Shown here in pieces: positions 36,716-46,010 of a DNA stretch of 64,000 bases; positions within the stretch are counted from its first letter, which is position 1, and every line of letters begins with the position of its first letter. The notes under the pieces were generated by a model. The model was not told where the DNA came from. It saw only the letters and a list, made by a program, of their open reading frames with translations, and made no database searches. Origin of the DNA: Nocardia cyriacigeorgica (GTDB lineage: Bacteria > Actinomycetota > Actinomycetes > Mycobacteriales > Mycobacteriaceae); contig NZ_VBUT01000004.1 in the NCBI RefSeq assembly GCF_005863245.1, positions 434,001 to 498,000 of the forward strand, read 5' to 3'. The position numbers were made by a program, and so were the translations under genes.

Positions 36716-38269
36716 TCAGCCCCGCGCTGCCCCTGAGCTCCGCGCGCCCCGCGAGCGGAACGCCAGCACTGCCGCCACCAGCAGCACGCCCGCGATGCCG
36801 ACCGAGGCCAGATGGATACCGGTGACGAAGGATTCGTGCGCCGACGTCAGCAGCGCCGTGCCCGCCGCCTCCGGTAGCTGCGCAGCCAGATCGGCAACGC
36901 CGCCCAGCGATTCAGCAGCCGCGCCGGATGCCTCCGACGGCAACGCCGACAGGTCCAGCCCGTTGCGGAACACCGCCATCACCATGCTGCCGAGCAGCGC
37001 CACACCGAGCGCGATGCCGGTTTCATAGGCGGTCTCGGAGATGGCCGCTGCCGCACCGGCGCGCTCGACCGGAGCCGAGCTGACCACCAGATCCGACGAC
37101 ACCGTCAGTGCGATGCCGACGCCGGTACCGATCAGCCCGAAGCCGAGCACGAACGGCACGATCCCTGTCGCGGCGTCGGCGGTCAGCCAGCAGAACAGCC
37201 CCGCACCGAGCGCTGCCACCGCCAGCGAGCCACCGAGCACCGCGGTCGGCCGCCAGCGCTGCACCAGCACCGCGGCCAGCAGCGAGCCGACGACGCTGGC
37301 CGCGAGCCCCGGCAGCAACAGCAAACCCGCCTGCATCGGCGAGCGGCCGAGCACCAGTTGCAGATACTGCGAACCGAAGAACAGCACGCCGGCCAGCGCG
37401 AAGACCGCGAGCAGGTTGGTCAGCACCGCCGTGCGGAACTGCGGCACCTCGAACAGTCGCAGGTCGAGCATGGGCTGGTCGAGGGTGCGCTGCCTGCGCA
37501 CGAACAGCACGCCGGCGCCCACGCCGATCACACCCGCGACCATCGGCACCGGGCTCACACCGTGCGCCGCGAACTCCTTGACCGCGTACACGAACGGCAC
37601 CAGCGCCAGCATCGACAGCACCGCGCTCGGGATGTCGAATCGGCCCGGGTTCGGGTCCTTCGACTCCGGGATGAGCAGCGGGCCGAGCGCGACCAGCGCC
37701 AGCATCACCGGCAGATTCGCCAGGAACACCGAACCCCACCAGTAGTGCTCGAGCAGCCAGCCACCCAGCAGCGGACCCGCGGCGGCGCCACCACCGGCCA
37801 TGGCACCCCAGACCGCGATGGCGAAGGTGCGCTGACGCGGGTCGAGGAACATCGAGCGGATCAGCCCGAGGGTGGCCGGCATCAGGGTCGCGCCGGTGAC
37901 GCCCTGCAAGACGCGGGCGGCGATCAGCATTTCGGGGCTGACCGACCAGGCCGCCAGTAGCGAGGCGAGCCCGAAGCCCGCCGCGCCGATCAGCAGCAGC
38001 CTGCGCCGGCCGATCCGGTCGCCGAGGTTGCCCATCATCACCAGCAGGCCTGCCAGCACGAACGAGTAGACGTCGATGATCCACAGCAGCTGGGTGGTGC
38101 TCGGGGCCAGGTCGGCGCTGATGGCGGGGACCGCGATATCGAGCACGGTCGCGTCCACCGCGAGCAGCAGCAGGGCGAGGGCCAGCACGGCCAGGCCGAT
38201 CCAGTCCCGCGTGGTGGCGCGGGGCGGGGTTTCGCGCAGGTCGGGGCCGGTGCCCGTGGTGATGTCCAT
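36716..38269 (-). CDS. MFS drug/H+ antiporter, DHA2 family (14 membrane segments)
   Basis: This 517-residue transporter starts at ATG 38269 with GAAGGATC upstream. The 14-helix DHA2 (EmrB/QacA-like) pattern is visible, with motif A GNLGDRIGRRRLLL after helix 2, motif C-like GPLLGGWLLEHY near helix 5, and the early VLDIAVPAISADL. It should export drugs or lipophilic compounds using the proton gradient. The control region holds two palindromic operators at 38301-38348 shared with the divergent TetR gene, so it is probably repressed by that regulator. The substrate is not identifiable. Confidence 0.9.
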   Translation of the reverse strand: MDITTGTGPDLRETPPRATTRDWIGLAVLALALLLLAVDATVLDIAVPAISADLAPSTTQLLWIIDVYSFVLAGLLVMMGNLGDRIGRRRLLLIGAAGFGLASLLAAWSVSPEMLIAARVLQGVTGATLMPATLGLIRSMFLDPRQRTFAIAVWGAMAGGGAAAGPLLGGWLLEHYWWGSVFLANLPVMLALVALGPLLIPESKDPNPGRFDIPSAVLSMLALVPFVYAVKEFAAHGVSPVPMVAGVIGVGAGVLFVRRQRTLDQPMLDLRLFEVPQFRTAVLTNLLAVFALAGVLFFGSQYLQLVLGRSPMQAGLLLLPGLAASVVGSLLAAVLVQRWRPTAVLGGSLAVAALGAGLFCWLTADAATGIVPFVLGFGLIGTGVGIALTVSSDLVVSSAPVERAGAAAAISETAYETGIALGVALLGSMVMAVFRNGLDLSALPSEASGAAAESLGGVADLAAQLPEAAGTALLTSAHESFVTGIHLASVGIAGVLLVAAVLAFRSRGARSSGAARG

Positions 38270-38300
38270 GATCCTTCTCGACTTTCGTCGTTCGTCGTAA

Positions 38301-38348
38301 ACCGTCCAGACGGTACAGTACCAAACATTACCGTCCAGCCGGTACAGT
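38301..38348. promoter_or_regulatory. Tandem TetR operators between exporter and regulator
   Basis: ACCGTCCAGACGGTACAGT (38301-38319) and ACCGTCCAGCCGGTACAGT (38330-38348) are near-identical 19-mers. Each contains an inverted repeat (ACCGTC-n-GACGGT in the first, ACCG-n-CGGT in the second). They are 29 bp apart start to start, close to three helical turns. They occupy the 86-bp region between the divergent genes and are the likely binding sites of the adjacent TetR protein. Confidence 0.8.
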
Positions 38349-38355
38349 TGATCCC

Positions 38356-38898
38356 GTGACAACCACCACCCGCGATCGCATCCTGGACGCCCTCGAGACC
38401 CTGCTGCTGGACAAGGGCATGTCCCAGGTGACCCTCGAGAACGTCGCCGCCGCCGCGGGCGTGTCCAAGGGCGGGCTGCTCTATCACTTCAAGAGCAAGG
38501 ACGCGCTGCTCGCCGGCCTCGTCCGGCGGCTGACCGATCGCGCCCGCACCCAGCTCGCCGATTCGGTCGCCGCGGGCGGCTCGGTGGCCGAGTGGTACTT
38601 GCAGATCCCGAACACCGAATCCACCGACGAAGCCCTCGAACTGGAGCTGTACCGATCGCTGCTGGCCACCATGCGCACGGTCGACGCCACTGCGGGCCCG
38701 GAGACCGACGTCGTCCAGCAAGCGCTGGCCGAGATGATGAACTCGTGGTCCGATGGCCTGGACGCCGAAATCGACGACCCGGTGCGCGCGGATCTGGTGC
38801 GGCTGGTCGGCGACGGAATCTATCTGCGCGCCTTGCTCGGGCTGCCGCCGATCGACCCGGAGCGGTACCGGCGCGTGGTGGAGCATCTGCTGAGCTGA
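38356..38898 (+). CDS. TetR family regulator, probable repressor of the MFS exporter
   Basis: This 180-residue regulator starts at GTG 38356, 8 bp after the second operator, so it likely represses itself. The DNA-binding domain has ILDALETLLLDKGMSQVTLENVAAAAGVSKGGLLYHF, the recognition helix being GVSKGGLLYHFKSKD (residues about 36-50). A C-terminal helical domain (about 100-180) carries ligand binding. The neighbouring exporter is divergent, a standard drug-efflux control arrangement. The ligand is not known. Confidence 0.9.
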   Translation: MTTTTRDRILDALETLLLDKGMSQVTLENVAAAAGVSKGGLLYHFKSKDALLAGLVRRLTDRARTQLADSVAAGGSVAEWYLQIPNTESTDEALELELYRSLLATMRTVDATAGPETDVVQQALAEMMNSWSDGLDAEIDDPVRADLVRLVGDGIYLRALLGLPPIDPERYRRVVEHLLS

Positions 38899-39032
38899 AC
38901 AGACCGCCCGCACCGCCCCACCGGTGCCCGGTCGGCACCTTCCACGCCGGACCGACAGCGCCCGGCTGTCCGCCGCAGCGCGGGGACATCACCGTCGGAC
39001 CCATTGCTGTCCGACCGGTTACACTCGGCCGC

Positions 39033-39920
39033 GTGCCACCAGCCGAAACGGCCGGTGCCGTCGGGGCGGGGAACGATCCGGTGCCGGGGTCTCTCGGAAC
39101 GACGGTGCCGATCCGTCCGATGACCTTCCGCGAACTGCTCGATACGCCGTTCGCGCTCATCCAGTCGGCCATCCGCCCGCTGGCCGGGTTCGGCGCGGTC
39201 CTGATCGTCGCGGCCGAACTCGTCGTCGCCGGTGTCACGGCCGGAGTCGCGCGCCTGTCCGATAACGATGACGCCGCGGTCGCGCTGGCCGTGGTGCTCA
39301 GCACGCTGGTCTGCCTCTGGCTGGTCCGGGTCGTCCTGCGCGGCATCACCACCGCGATCGGTACCGCCGCGATCGCCGGCGCGCCGATCGATTGGCGTAC
39401 CGCGCTACGGCGTTTCGCGGCGCGGCTCGGCCCGCAGTTGCTGTTCGGATCGCTGTTCACGCTGGTCGGCGTCGCCGTCGTCGGGCTCGGCACGGTGCTG
39501 ATCATCGGGCTGCCGTTCGCACTGCTGTGGCTGGGCTGGTTGCGGGCCAACCGTTTCGTGGCGGTGCCGGTGATATTCGCCGAAGGAGCACACCATCGAG
39601 TCGCGGTGGCACGCTCGAAACTGCTGGTCAGCGGGGCGCAATGGCCGACGGTGTGGCTGTGGATGTGTGTTCGCGCACTGCTGTTGCTGACGGCCCTGCC
39701 GCTGCTCGGTATCCCGTGGTTCCTCTCCGATTTCTCCGGCACGCACCGCTGGGCGGTCATCGTCCTGACGACCTCGGCCGTGCTGTTGATCGTCGCGTTC
39801 GGTGAAATCGTCGAATCCGCGACCAGGGTGGTGGTCTATGTGGACCGGCGCTGCCGCCGCGAAGGCCTCGACATCCGGCTGCCCGCGCCGATCGCCGAGG
39901 CGGTGCGATGGCCGAGCTGA
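39033..39920 (+). CDS. Membrane protein of the moxR cluster (glycerophosphoryl-diesterase membrane-domain-like)
   Basis: This 295-residue protein starts at GTG 39033 with a TACACT -10-like element just upstream, so the mRNA may be leaderless. About six hydrophobic helices are visible, with the N-terminal segment TVPIRPMTFRELLDTPFALIQ typical of a membrane-domain family found beside moxR in actinobacteria. The conserved stretch WLRANRFVAVPVIFAEGAHHRVAVARSKLL is also present. It overlaps the next gene by 13 bp, so it is part of the same operon. The function is unknown; a scaffold for membrane-linked assembly is inferred. Confidence 0.78.
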   Translation: MPPAETAGAVGAGNDPVPGSLGTTVPIRPMTFRELLDTPFALIQSAIRPLAGFGAVLIVAAELVVAGVTAGVARLSDNDDAAVALAVVLSTLVCLWLVRVVLRGITTAIGTAAIAGAPIDWRTALRRFAARLGPQLLFGSLFTLVGVAVVGLGTVLIIGLPFALLWLGWLRANRFVAVPVIFAEGAHHRVAVARSKLLVSGAQWPTVWLWMCVRALLLLTALPLLGIPWFLSDFSGTHRWAVIVLTTSAVLLIVAFGEIVESATRVVVYVDRRCRREGLDIRLPAPIAEAVRWPS

Positions 39921-40947
39921 ACACCCCCGACAACGGCTCCGCGCCGCAACCACCTCGGCTCGGCTCGGCTGCCGATCACCGCGCCGCCGCCGAATCCGCG
40001 CTCGAGCGCCGCGATTACGACTCCGCCCTGCGGGAACGCTTCCGCGCAACCCTGCGTGGGCTGGAACAGCGCGGCCTGCTCGATATCCGCCGGTCCCGTA
40101 CCGCCGCCGAGACCGCTGACGAGGTCACCACCGCGGCCGTTCCGGTGCAGCATGCCGACGAATTCCGTCCGGCCGCGCACAGTTTCGACGAGGTCGTCTA
40201 CGGCGGCAGGCACGCGACCGAGGACGAATACCGCAGGCTCGAGTTCGTCGACCAGTTCTCCGCGGCCGCGCCACCACCGGCCGCCGAACCGCGCGAAGTC
40301 GACGCCGTCGAACGCAAGCCACGCACCCGGCCGAACCTGCCTCCGCTGCCGGATCTGCTGCGCGACCCGAAGTTCTGGGCCACCCTCGCGGGCGTCGCCG
40401 TGCTGATCCTGCTGCTATGGGCGGTGCTGCAATCGTGCGGCGCCCCCGACGCTCCCCCGCCGCCCGATATCCCGCCGGATCTGCCGGAACCCGACTATCC
40501 CGACGACATCGACCCCGATTTCGGCACCGGATCGGATTCCATCTTCGAACGCCTGCCCGCCCCCATCGCGTTCGGCGGCTTGCAGTTCCTGATCGCGGGC
40601 GCGCTGCTGGTGTGGTGGCGGGCGCGGCGACGCGGCGCGCTGGTCGGCGAACCACGCCCGGTCGAGGTCACCGCCAATGAACTGCTCGCCGGGCAGGCGG
40701 CGCTGTACCGGCGGTCGAAGGACTACGAATACGTGGCGGCGAAACTGCGGGCGGCCACCCTGCGCCGGGTGCGCGCGCCGCTCGGCGTCACCGCCGATTC
40801 CGCGCCGGATCAGGTGGCCGCCGCACTCACCGCGCGCACCGGTGCGGACCCGAACTGGGTGTACGCGGCGCTCTACGGGCCGGTACCCGATGAACACACC
40901 TTGGAAATGGTTGCCGCGCAACTCGAATGGATCGAAGCGGAGGTCTC

Positions 40948-40951
<4 letters not shown>
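39908..40951 (+). CDS. DUF4129 domain protein of the moxR cluster
   Basis: This 347-residue protein has a charged N-terminal region (SALERRDYDSALRERFRATLRGLEQRGLLD), a membrane helix (PKFWATLAGVAVLILLLWAV) and an acidic Pro/Asp linker (APDAPPPPDIPPDLPEPDYP). The C-terminal third, including the QFLIAGALLVWWRAR helix and GQAALYRRSKDYEYVAAKLRAATLRRVR, resembles DUF4129, which in other bacteria sits next to transglutaminases or MoxR/DUF58 genes. It overlaps both neighbours (13 bp and 4 bp). It may act as a membrane-tethered client or scaffold of MoxR. Confidence 0.75.
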
Positions 40952-41931
<980 letters not shown>

Positions 41932-41934
41932 GCC

Positions 41935-43242
41935 GTGGTCGTCACCGGTCGGTTGTTCGCCGTCGCCGTGGCGGCGGCGCTGCTGGTCACCTTCGTGCTG
42001 CCGTCCTGGCTCGGCGTCGCGGTGGTGAGCGCGCTGCTGCTGGTCGCGGTATTGGTGGATCTCGCCGCGGCCGGTAGTGCCGCCGCGCTGACGTTGACCA
42101 GGGATCCGCTGACGGTCGTGCGGCTCGGGCGCAGCACCGATGTGGAGCTCGTGGTGACCAATACCGGCCCGCGCACCGTCCGCGGTGTGCTGTGGGACGA
42201 CTGGCCGGCCAGCGCGCACGCCACCGGCCGCACCCACCGCATCGCCCTCGAGCCGGGCACTCGCTCGCGCTACCGCACCACCCTCACCCCGATCCAGCGC
42301 GGTGATCGGGTGGCCGGGCCGATCACCGTGCGCGTCGTGGGTCCGCTCGGCCTGGCCGGACGGCAGACCCGCCACAGCGTGCCCGCCCGGGTTCGTGCGC
42401 TACCGCCGTTCCGCAGCGAGAAACTGCTGCGCTCGAAAGTGAAACGGCTGCAACATCTCGAGGGCCGCACGGTGGCGAACATGCGCGGACAGGGCACCGA
42501 ATTCGATTCCTTCCGCGAATACGTCGCGGGCGACGACGTGCGCACCATCGACTGGCGCGCCACCGCCCGCGCCGCCGACGTCCTGGTGCGCACCTGGCGT
42601 CCGGAACGCAACCGCCACATGCTCATGCTGCTCGACACCGGACGCGTCAGCGCGGGCCGGGTGGGCGTCGGCGGCACCGACGGCACCCGGCTGGACGCGA
42701 GCATCGAGGCCGCGCTGCTACTGGGCGGGCTGGCCGCCGCGGCCGGGGATTCGGTGGATCTGCTCGCCTTCGACCGTCAGGTGCGCGCGGAGGTGCGCGG
42801 CATCGGCGGCCGACGGCTGCAATCGAAGCTGATGCACGCCCTGGCCGGGGTGACGCCCGCGCTGGTCGACACCGATACCGCCGCCATGGTGCGCGCCGCC
42901 ATCGACCGCACCCGCCGGCGCAGCCTCATCGTCTGGTTCACCACCCTCGACGGCGCCGCGGTGCAGGAGAACCTGATGCCGGTACTTCCGGTGCTCGCCC
43001 ACCGTCATCGGGTGCTGATCGTCTCGGTCACCGACCCCGAGGTCGCAGCGGCCGCCACCCGCCGCGACAGTCCCGCCGAGCTCTACGGCGCCGCTGCGGC
43101 CGAATCGCTGCTGGCCGAGCGCGCGCTCGTGCAGGAGTCGCTGCGCCGCACCGGAATCGACGTGGTGGCGGCCTCACCCGAGCGATTGCCCGAAGCGCTC
43201 GCGGACGAGTACCTGGAGCTCAAGCAGTCGGGCGGGATGTAG
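41935..43242 (+). CDS. DUF58 domain protein (vWA-like partner of MoxR)
   Basis: This 435-residue protein begins at GTG 41935, 3 bp after moxR. Two membrane helices at the N-terminus (residues 3-42) precede an Ig-like beta region (VELVVTNTGPRTVRGVLW). The DUF58 core follows (GTEFDSFREYVAGDDVRTIDWRATARAADVLVRTWRPERNRH) with a vWA-like MIDAS-type segment (MLMLLDTGRVSAG). Such proteins are the standard partner of MoxR in actinobacteria and probably bind clients at the membrane. It is the last plus-strand gene of this unit; the RDD gene converges on it with 240 bp between. Confidence 0.9.
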   Translation: MVVTGRLFAVAVAAALLVTFVLPSWLGVAVVSALLLVAVLVDLAAAGSAAALTLTRDPLTVVRLGRSTDVELVVTNTGPRTVRGVLWDDWPASAHATGRTHRIALEPGTRSRYRTTLTPIQRGDRVAGPITVRVVGPLGLAGRQTRHSVPARVRALPPFRSEKLLRSKVKRLQHLEGRTVANMRGQGTEFDSFREYVAGDDVRTIDWRATARAADVLVRTWRPERNRHMLMLLDTGRVSAGRVGVGGTDGTRLDASIEAALLLGGLAAAAGDSVDLLAFDRQVRAEVRGIGGRRLQSKLMHALAGVTPALVDTDTAAMVRAAIDRTRRRSLIVWFTTLDGAAVQENLMPVLPVLAHRHRVLIVSVTDPEVAAAATRRDSPAELYGAAAAESLLAERALVQESLRRTGIDVVAASPERLPEALADEYLELKQSGGM

Positions 43243-43483
43243 GCGAGGAACTCTCCCTGTCCCGCAGGAGGTAGACCTCGGGTGCGACCTACCCCGAGGA
43301 CAGGCAGCACCCCGGGCTCGGCGGCCGAGCGCGCGCTGTTCGGTTCAGCTGAACCTTCGCGAGGCCCGCGAGCGAGCGATCCGCGGTCTGTGCACGACCT
43401 GGCAAACACCACGCCGCCGTCTGGACGTGCGACGACCTCACAGTCAGCCGGAATCCCATGCCCGGCACCTGCGGACCTGGCAG

Positions 43484-44287
43484 CTATCGGGCGATGGCAG
43501 GTCGCCCCGCCCACCCGATCACCGGCGGTGCCACGGCAGGCGTCGTCAACGCGCGACGCTGCCGTTCGGCCATGATGCTGCCGAGGATCTGCGGCGGCGG
43601 ATAGTCGCCGGGGCGGGTGATGCCGAGGCGGGCGCAGACGGCGTCGGTGAGGGCGTTGCCGAGGTGGACCTGGGCCTCCGGGGTGAGAGTGCGCAACCGG
43701 GTCAGGTACTTGCGGACCGCCAGCGCCAGGTCGTCGGGCAGCGGGGTGGGATCGAGCCGGGTGGCCCAGTCCGCGAGCCAGGGCGGCGGCACGGCGAGCG
43801 CCGGGATCGGGAGGGTCTGCTGCCCGTGCACGACGACGGTGCCCGCCAGCACATCACCGACCCGGCGGGCGTTGGGTGAGCACAGCGAGCTGATCATGGC
43901 GATGGCGCCGAACCCGCCGAGCATCCAGAAGTCGACGATCGCGCCGGCCAGGCCGCGGGTCAGTGCATGCCGGAAATCGATGGGCCCGCCGTCGGCGCGC
44001 ACCACGCGCAGTCCGAAGATCAGCTTGCCGAGGGTGCGTCCACGGCTGAGGGTTTCGCAGGTGACCGGGTAGCCGACCAGCACCGTGACCGTGGTGACCA
44101 GCACCGCCGTGGTCAGCCAGGCGGAGTCGAGTCCGCTGGGCAGCAGGATCGACACGATGCCCATCATCAGCGTCCAGCCGAGGATCAGCTGCATGATCAC
44201 GTCGACGAAGAACGCCCCCGCCCTGGTGGGGATGCGCGCGATGGGCAGCTCCAGGGCCACTGCTTCGCCGGTGGTGAACTCAGCCAT
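43484..44287 (-). CDS. RDD family membrane protein
   Basis: This 267-residue protein starts at ATG 44287 (an ATG at 44326 in frame is weaker). The RDD motif region is PTRAGAFFVDVIMQLILGWTL, with conserved Arg and Asp at the start and end of the first helix. Further helices and GRTLGKLIFGLRVVRADG follow. The C-terminal half is soluble and helical. RDD proteins are of unclear function, some linked to transport or ion homeostasis. It is divergent from the SpoIIM-like gene with only 43 bp between starts, and it belongs to the conserved moxR neighbourhood. Confidence 0.86.
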   Translation of the reverse strand: MAEFTTGEAVALELPIARIPTRAGAFFVDVIMQLILGWTLMMGIVSILLPSGLDSAWLTTAVLVTTVTVLVGYPVTCETLSRGRTLGKLIFGLRVVRADGGPIDFRHALTRGLAGAIVDFWMLGGFGAIAMISSLCSPNARRVGDVLAGTVVVHGQQTLPIPALAVPPPWLADWATRLDPTPLPDDLALAVRKYLTRLRTLTPEAQVHLGNALTDAVCARLGITRPGDYPPPQILGSIMAERQRRALTTPAVAPPVIGWAGRPAIAR

Positions 44288-44330
44288 GTCGCCTAGCATT
44301 CTTCCCAGAGCGGGAGTGGGAGGCAACCGA

Positions 44331-45329
44331 ATGGACGTCGACGCATACAGCTACGCGCATCGCGGGGCCTGGAACCGGCTGGACTTCCTGGCCCGCAAGG
44401 GCCGCCTCACCGGAGCCGAGGCCGACGAGCTGGTCGCCCTGTATCGGCGCACCTCCCAGCAGCTGGCCCGGTTGCAGACCCACAGCCCGGATCCGGAGCT
44501 GGTGGCGGGCCTGAGCGCGGTGCTGGCGCGGGCGCGGGCGAAGGTGCTCGGCACCAGGGCCGACACCTGGTCGGAGGTCGGGCGCTTCTTCACCCACCGG
44601 TTCCCGGCCGCGGTGTATCGCGCGTGGCCGTGGTGGGTGTCGGTGGCGGCGGTGTTCCTGCTGGTGTCCGCAGGTCTCGCGGGCTGGGTGGCCGAATCCG
44701 ATTCGGCGCGTTCGGTTCTCGGCATTCCAGACGACACCCGCGCGGTCACGGCACCCGGTGGCGCGTTCGAGACCTATTACTCCGAGCATCCGAACGAGGC
44801 ATTCGCGGCGCAGGTGTGGACCAATAACGCCTGGGTGTCGGCGATCGCGCTGTTCACCGGCGTGCTGATCCTGCCCGCGCTGTATCTGCTGTTCATGAAC
44901 GCGCTCAACCTCGGCGTCACGGCCGGGTTGATGGCCGAAGCGGGGCGGCTGGAATCGTTTTTCGGGTTCATCCTGCCGCACGGCACGCTCGAGCTGACGG
45001 CGGTCTTCGTCGCGGGTGGTGCGGGACTAAAACTCGGCTGGACGCTGGTCGATCCGGGGCGGTTCAGCCGGTTGGAGGCGGTGGCGCGGCAGGGCAGGAC
45101 CACCGCGACGATCGCGCTGGGGCTGATGGGTGTGCTGCTGGTGGCTGGTCTGCTGGAGGGTTTCGTGACGCCGAGCGGTCTGCCCGCGCCGGTGCGGATC
45201 GCGATCGGGTTCGCGGCCGAGGCCCTGTTTCTGCTGTATGTGTTCGGGGCGGGCCGGCGGGCGGCGCTGGAACGAGACCATTCTGAAACCGACCAGACGG
45301 TAGCTGTTGCGGTGGATCGGTTGCGGTAG
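44331..45329 (+). CDS. Stage II sporulation protein M-like (SpoIIM/DUF95) membrane protein
   Basis: This 332-residue protein starts at ATG 44331 with GGGAGGC just upstream. The N-terminal 110 residues are soluble (NRLDFLARKGRLTGAEADELVALY). About five membrane helices follow, with WTNNAWVSAIALFTGVLILPALYLLFMNALNLGVTAG matching the SpoIIM signature. In Bacillus SpoIIM assists engulfment, but in non-sporulating actinobacteria its role is unknown. It is always near moxR/DUF58 in this group (Rv3694c in M. tuberculosis, from memory). A 12-bp hairpin at 45422 follows. Confidence 0.86.
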   Translation: MDVDAYSYAHRGAWNRLDFLARKGRLTGAEADELVALYRRTSQQLARLQTHSPDPELVAGLSAVLARARAKVLGTRADTWSEVGRFFTHRFPAAVYRAWPWWVSVAAVFLLVSAGLAGWVAESDSARSVLGIPDDTRAVTAPGGAFETYYSEHPNEAFAAQVWTNNAWVSAIALFTGVLILPALYLLFMNALNLGVTAGLMAEAGRLESFFGFILPHGTLELTAVFVAGGAGLKLGWTLVDPGRFSRLEAVARQGRTTATIALGLMGVLLVAGLLEGFVTPSGLPAPVRIAIGFAAEALFLLYVFGAGRRAALERDHSETDQTVAVAVDRLR

Positions 45330-45421
45330 CCATCGCCGAGCACACCGTGAGCGATCACGGCTGCGGCAACCGTTGGCAACGCCGGGATTCGGATCGGTGA
45401 AGAACTCCCCCATTTGAGTTC

Positions 45422-45459
45422 CGCTGGCCGCAGCGAGTCGTGCTCAGCTGCGGCCAGCG
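45422..45459 (+). terminator. Hairpin terminator after the SpoIIM-like gene
   Basis: CGCTGGCCGCAG (45422-45433) pairs perfectly with CTGCGGCCAGCG (45448-45459), followed by TTGCC. It lies 92 nt after the stop. Confidence 0.65.
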
Positions 45460-46010
45460 TTGCCGTTGACTCTACACAATCGTTATGCCTGCGCAACCCT
45501 CTGCGCAGCTGTCAAGCGTATAAAGCAGACCCTCCGCAAACCCATGTGAAGACCTCGTTTTTCATGCCTCCAGCTAACTCGCAGCGCCCGATGTGAACCG
45601 CGATTTGGTCCTTTCATCTGCAATTGCATTTCGTTTTTCGAGGTCACAGACCTGACTCGGCCGGACACCCTCAGGCGATTAGCCACGCCTACTTGTCCGC
45701 TACCGGTCGGTACTCACAACATGCCCCGCTACCTGGGGATTCAGTGTGGATAATGGGGATAGCTGAACGAACTGTGGCGAGAAAGCGACCACAGGTTTGT
45801 TTATCACGGAACAAACACGATCAGCATCGTGCAGTGGGTGGCCTACATGTACCAATACACAGTTAACCGGCTGGTTATCCGGTCACCGCAATGCGATCAG
45901 CGACCCCATCGATCGGCACAGATCAGCACCATCGGAGTTACTGAAATCCACGGTGTGATCTTCGCCTCATCGGAGGTTTAAACGGGTGAATCGGACAGAT
46001 CCGGCGGCCT
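45460..46010. other. Relatively AT-rich gene-free region with palindromes and a DnaA box
   Basis: About 550 bp carry no convincing gene and are visibly richer in A/T than the surroundings. They contain short inverted repeats: CTGCGCA/TGCGCAG at 45489-45508, AGGTC-ACA-GACCT at 45641-45653 and GTTTGTT/AACAAAC at 45795-45816. A perfect DnaA box (TTATCCACA on the minus strand) lies at 45745-45753. The role is unknown; a structured RNA, a replication-linked site or the remnant of a mobile element are options. Confidence 0.4.

Noticed and set aside
45624..45866. 80-residue frame MHFVFRGHRPDSAGHPQ
   Set aside because: Unusual codon use, no ribosome site and no recognisable feature; it lies across a DnaA box in the AT-richer region.
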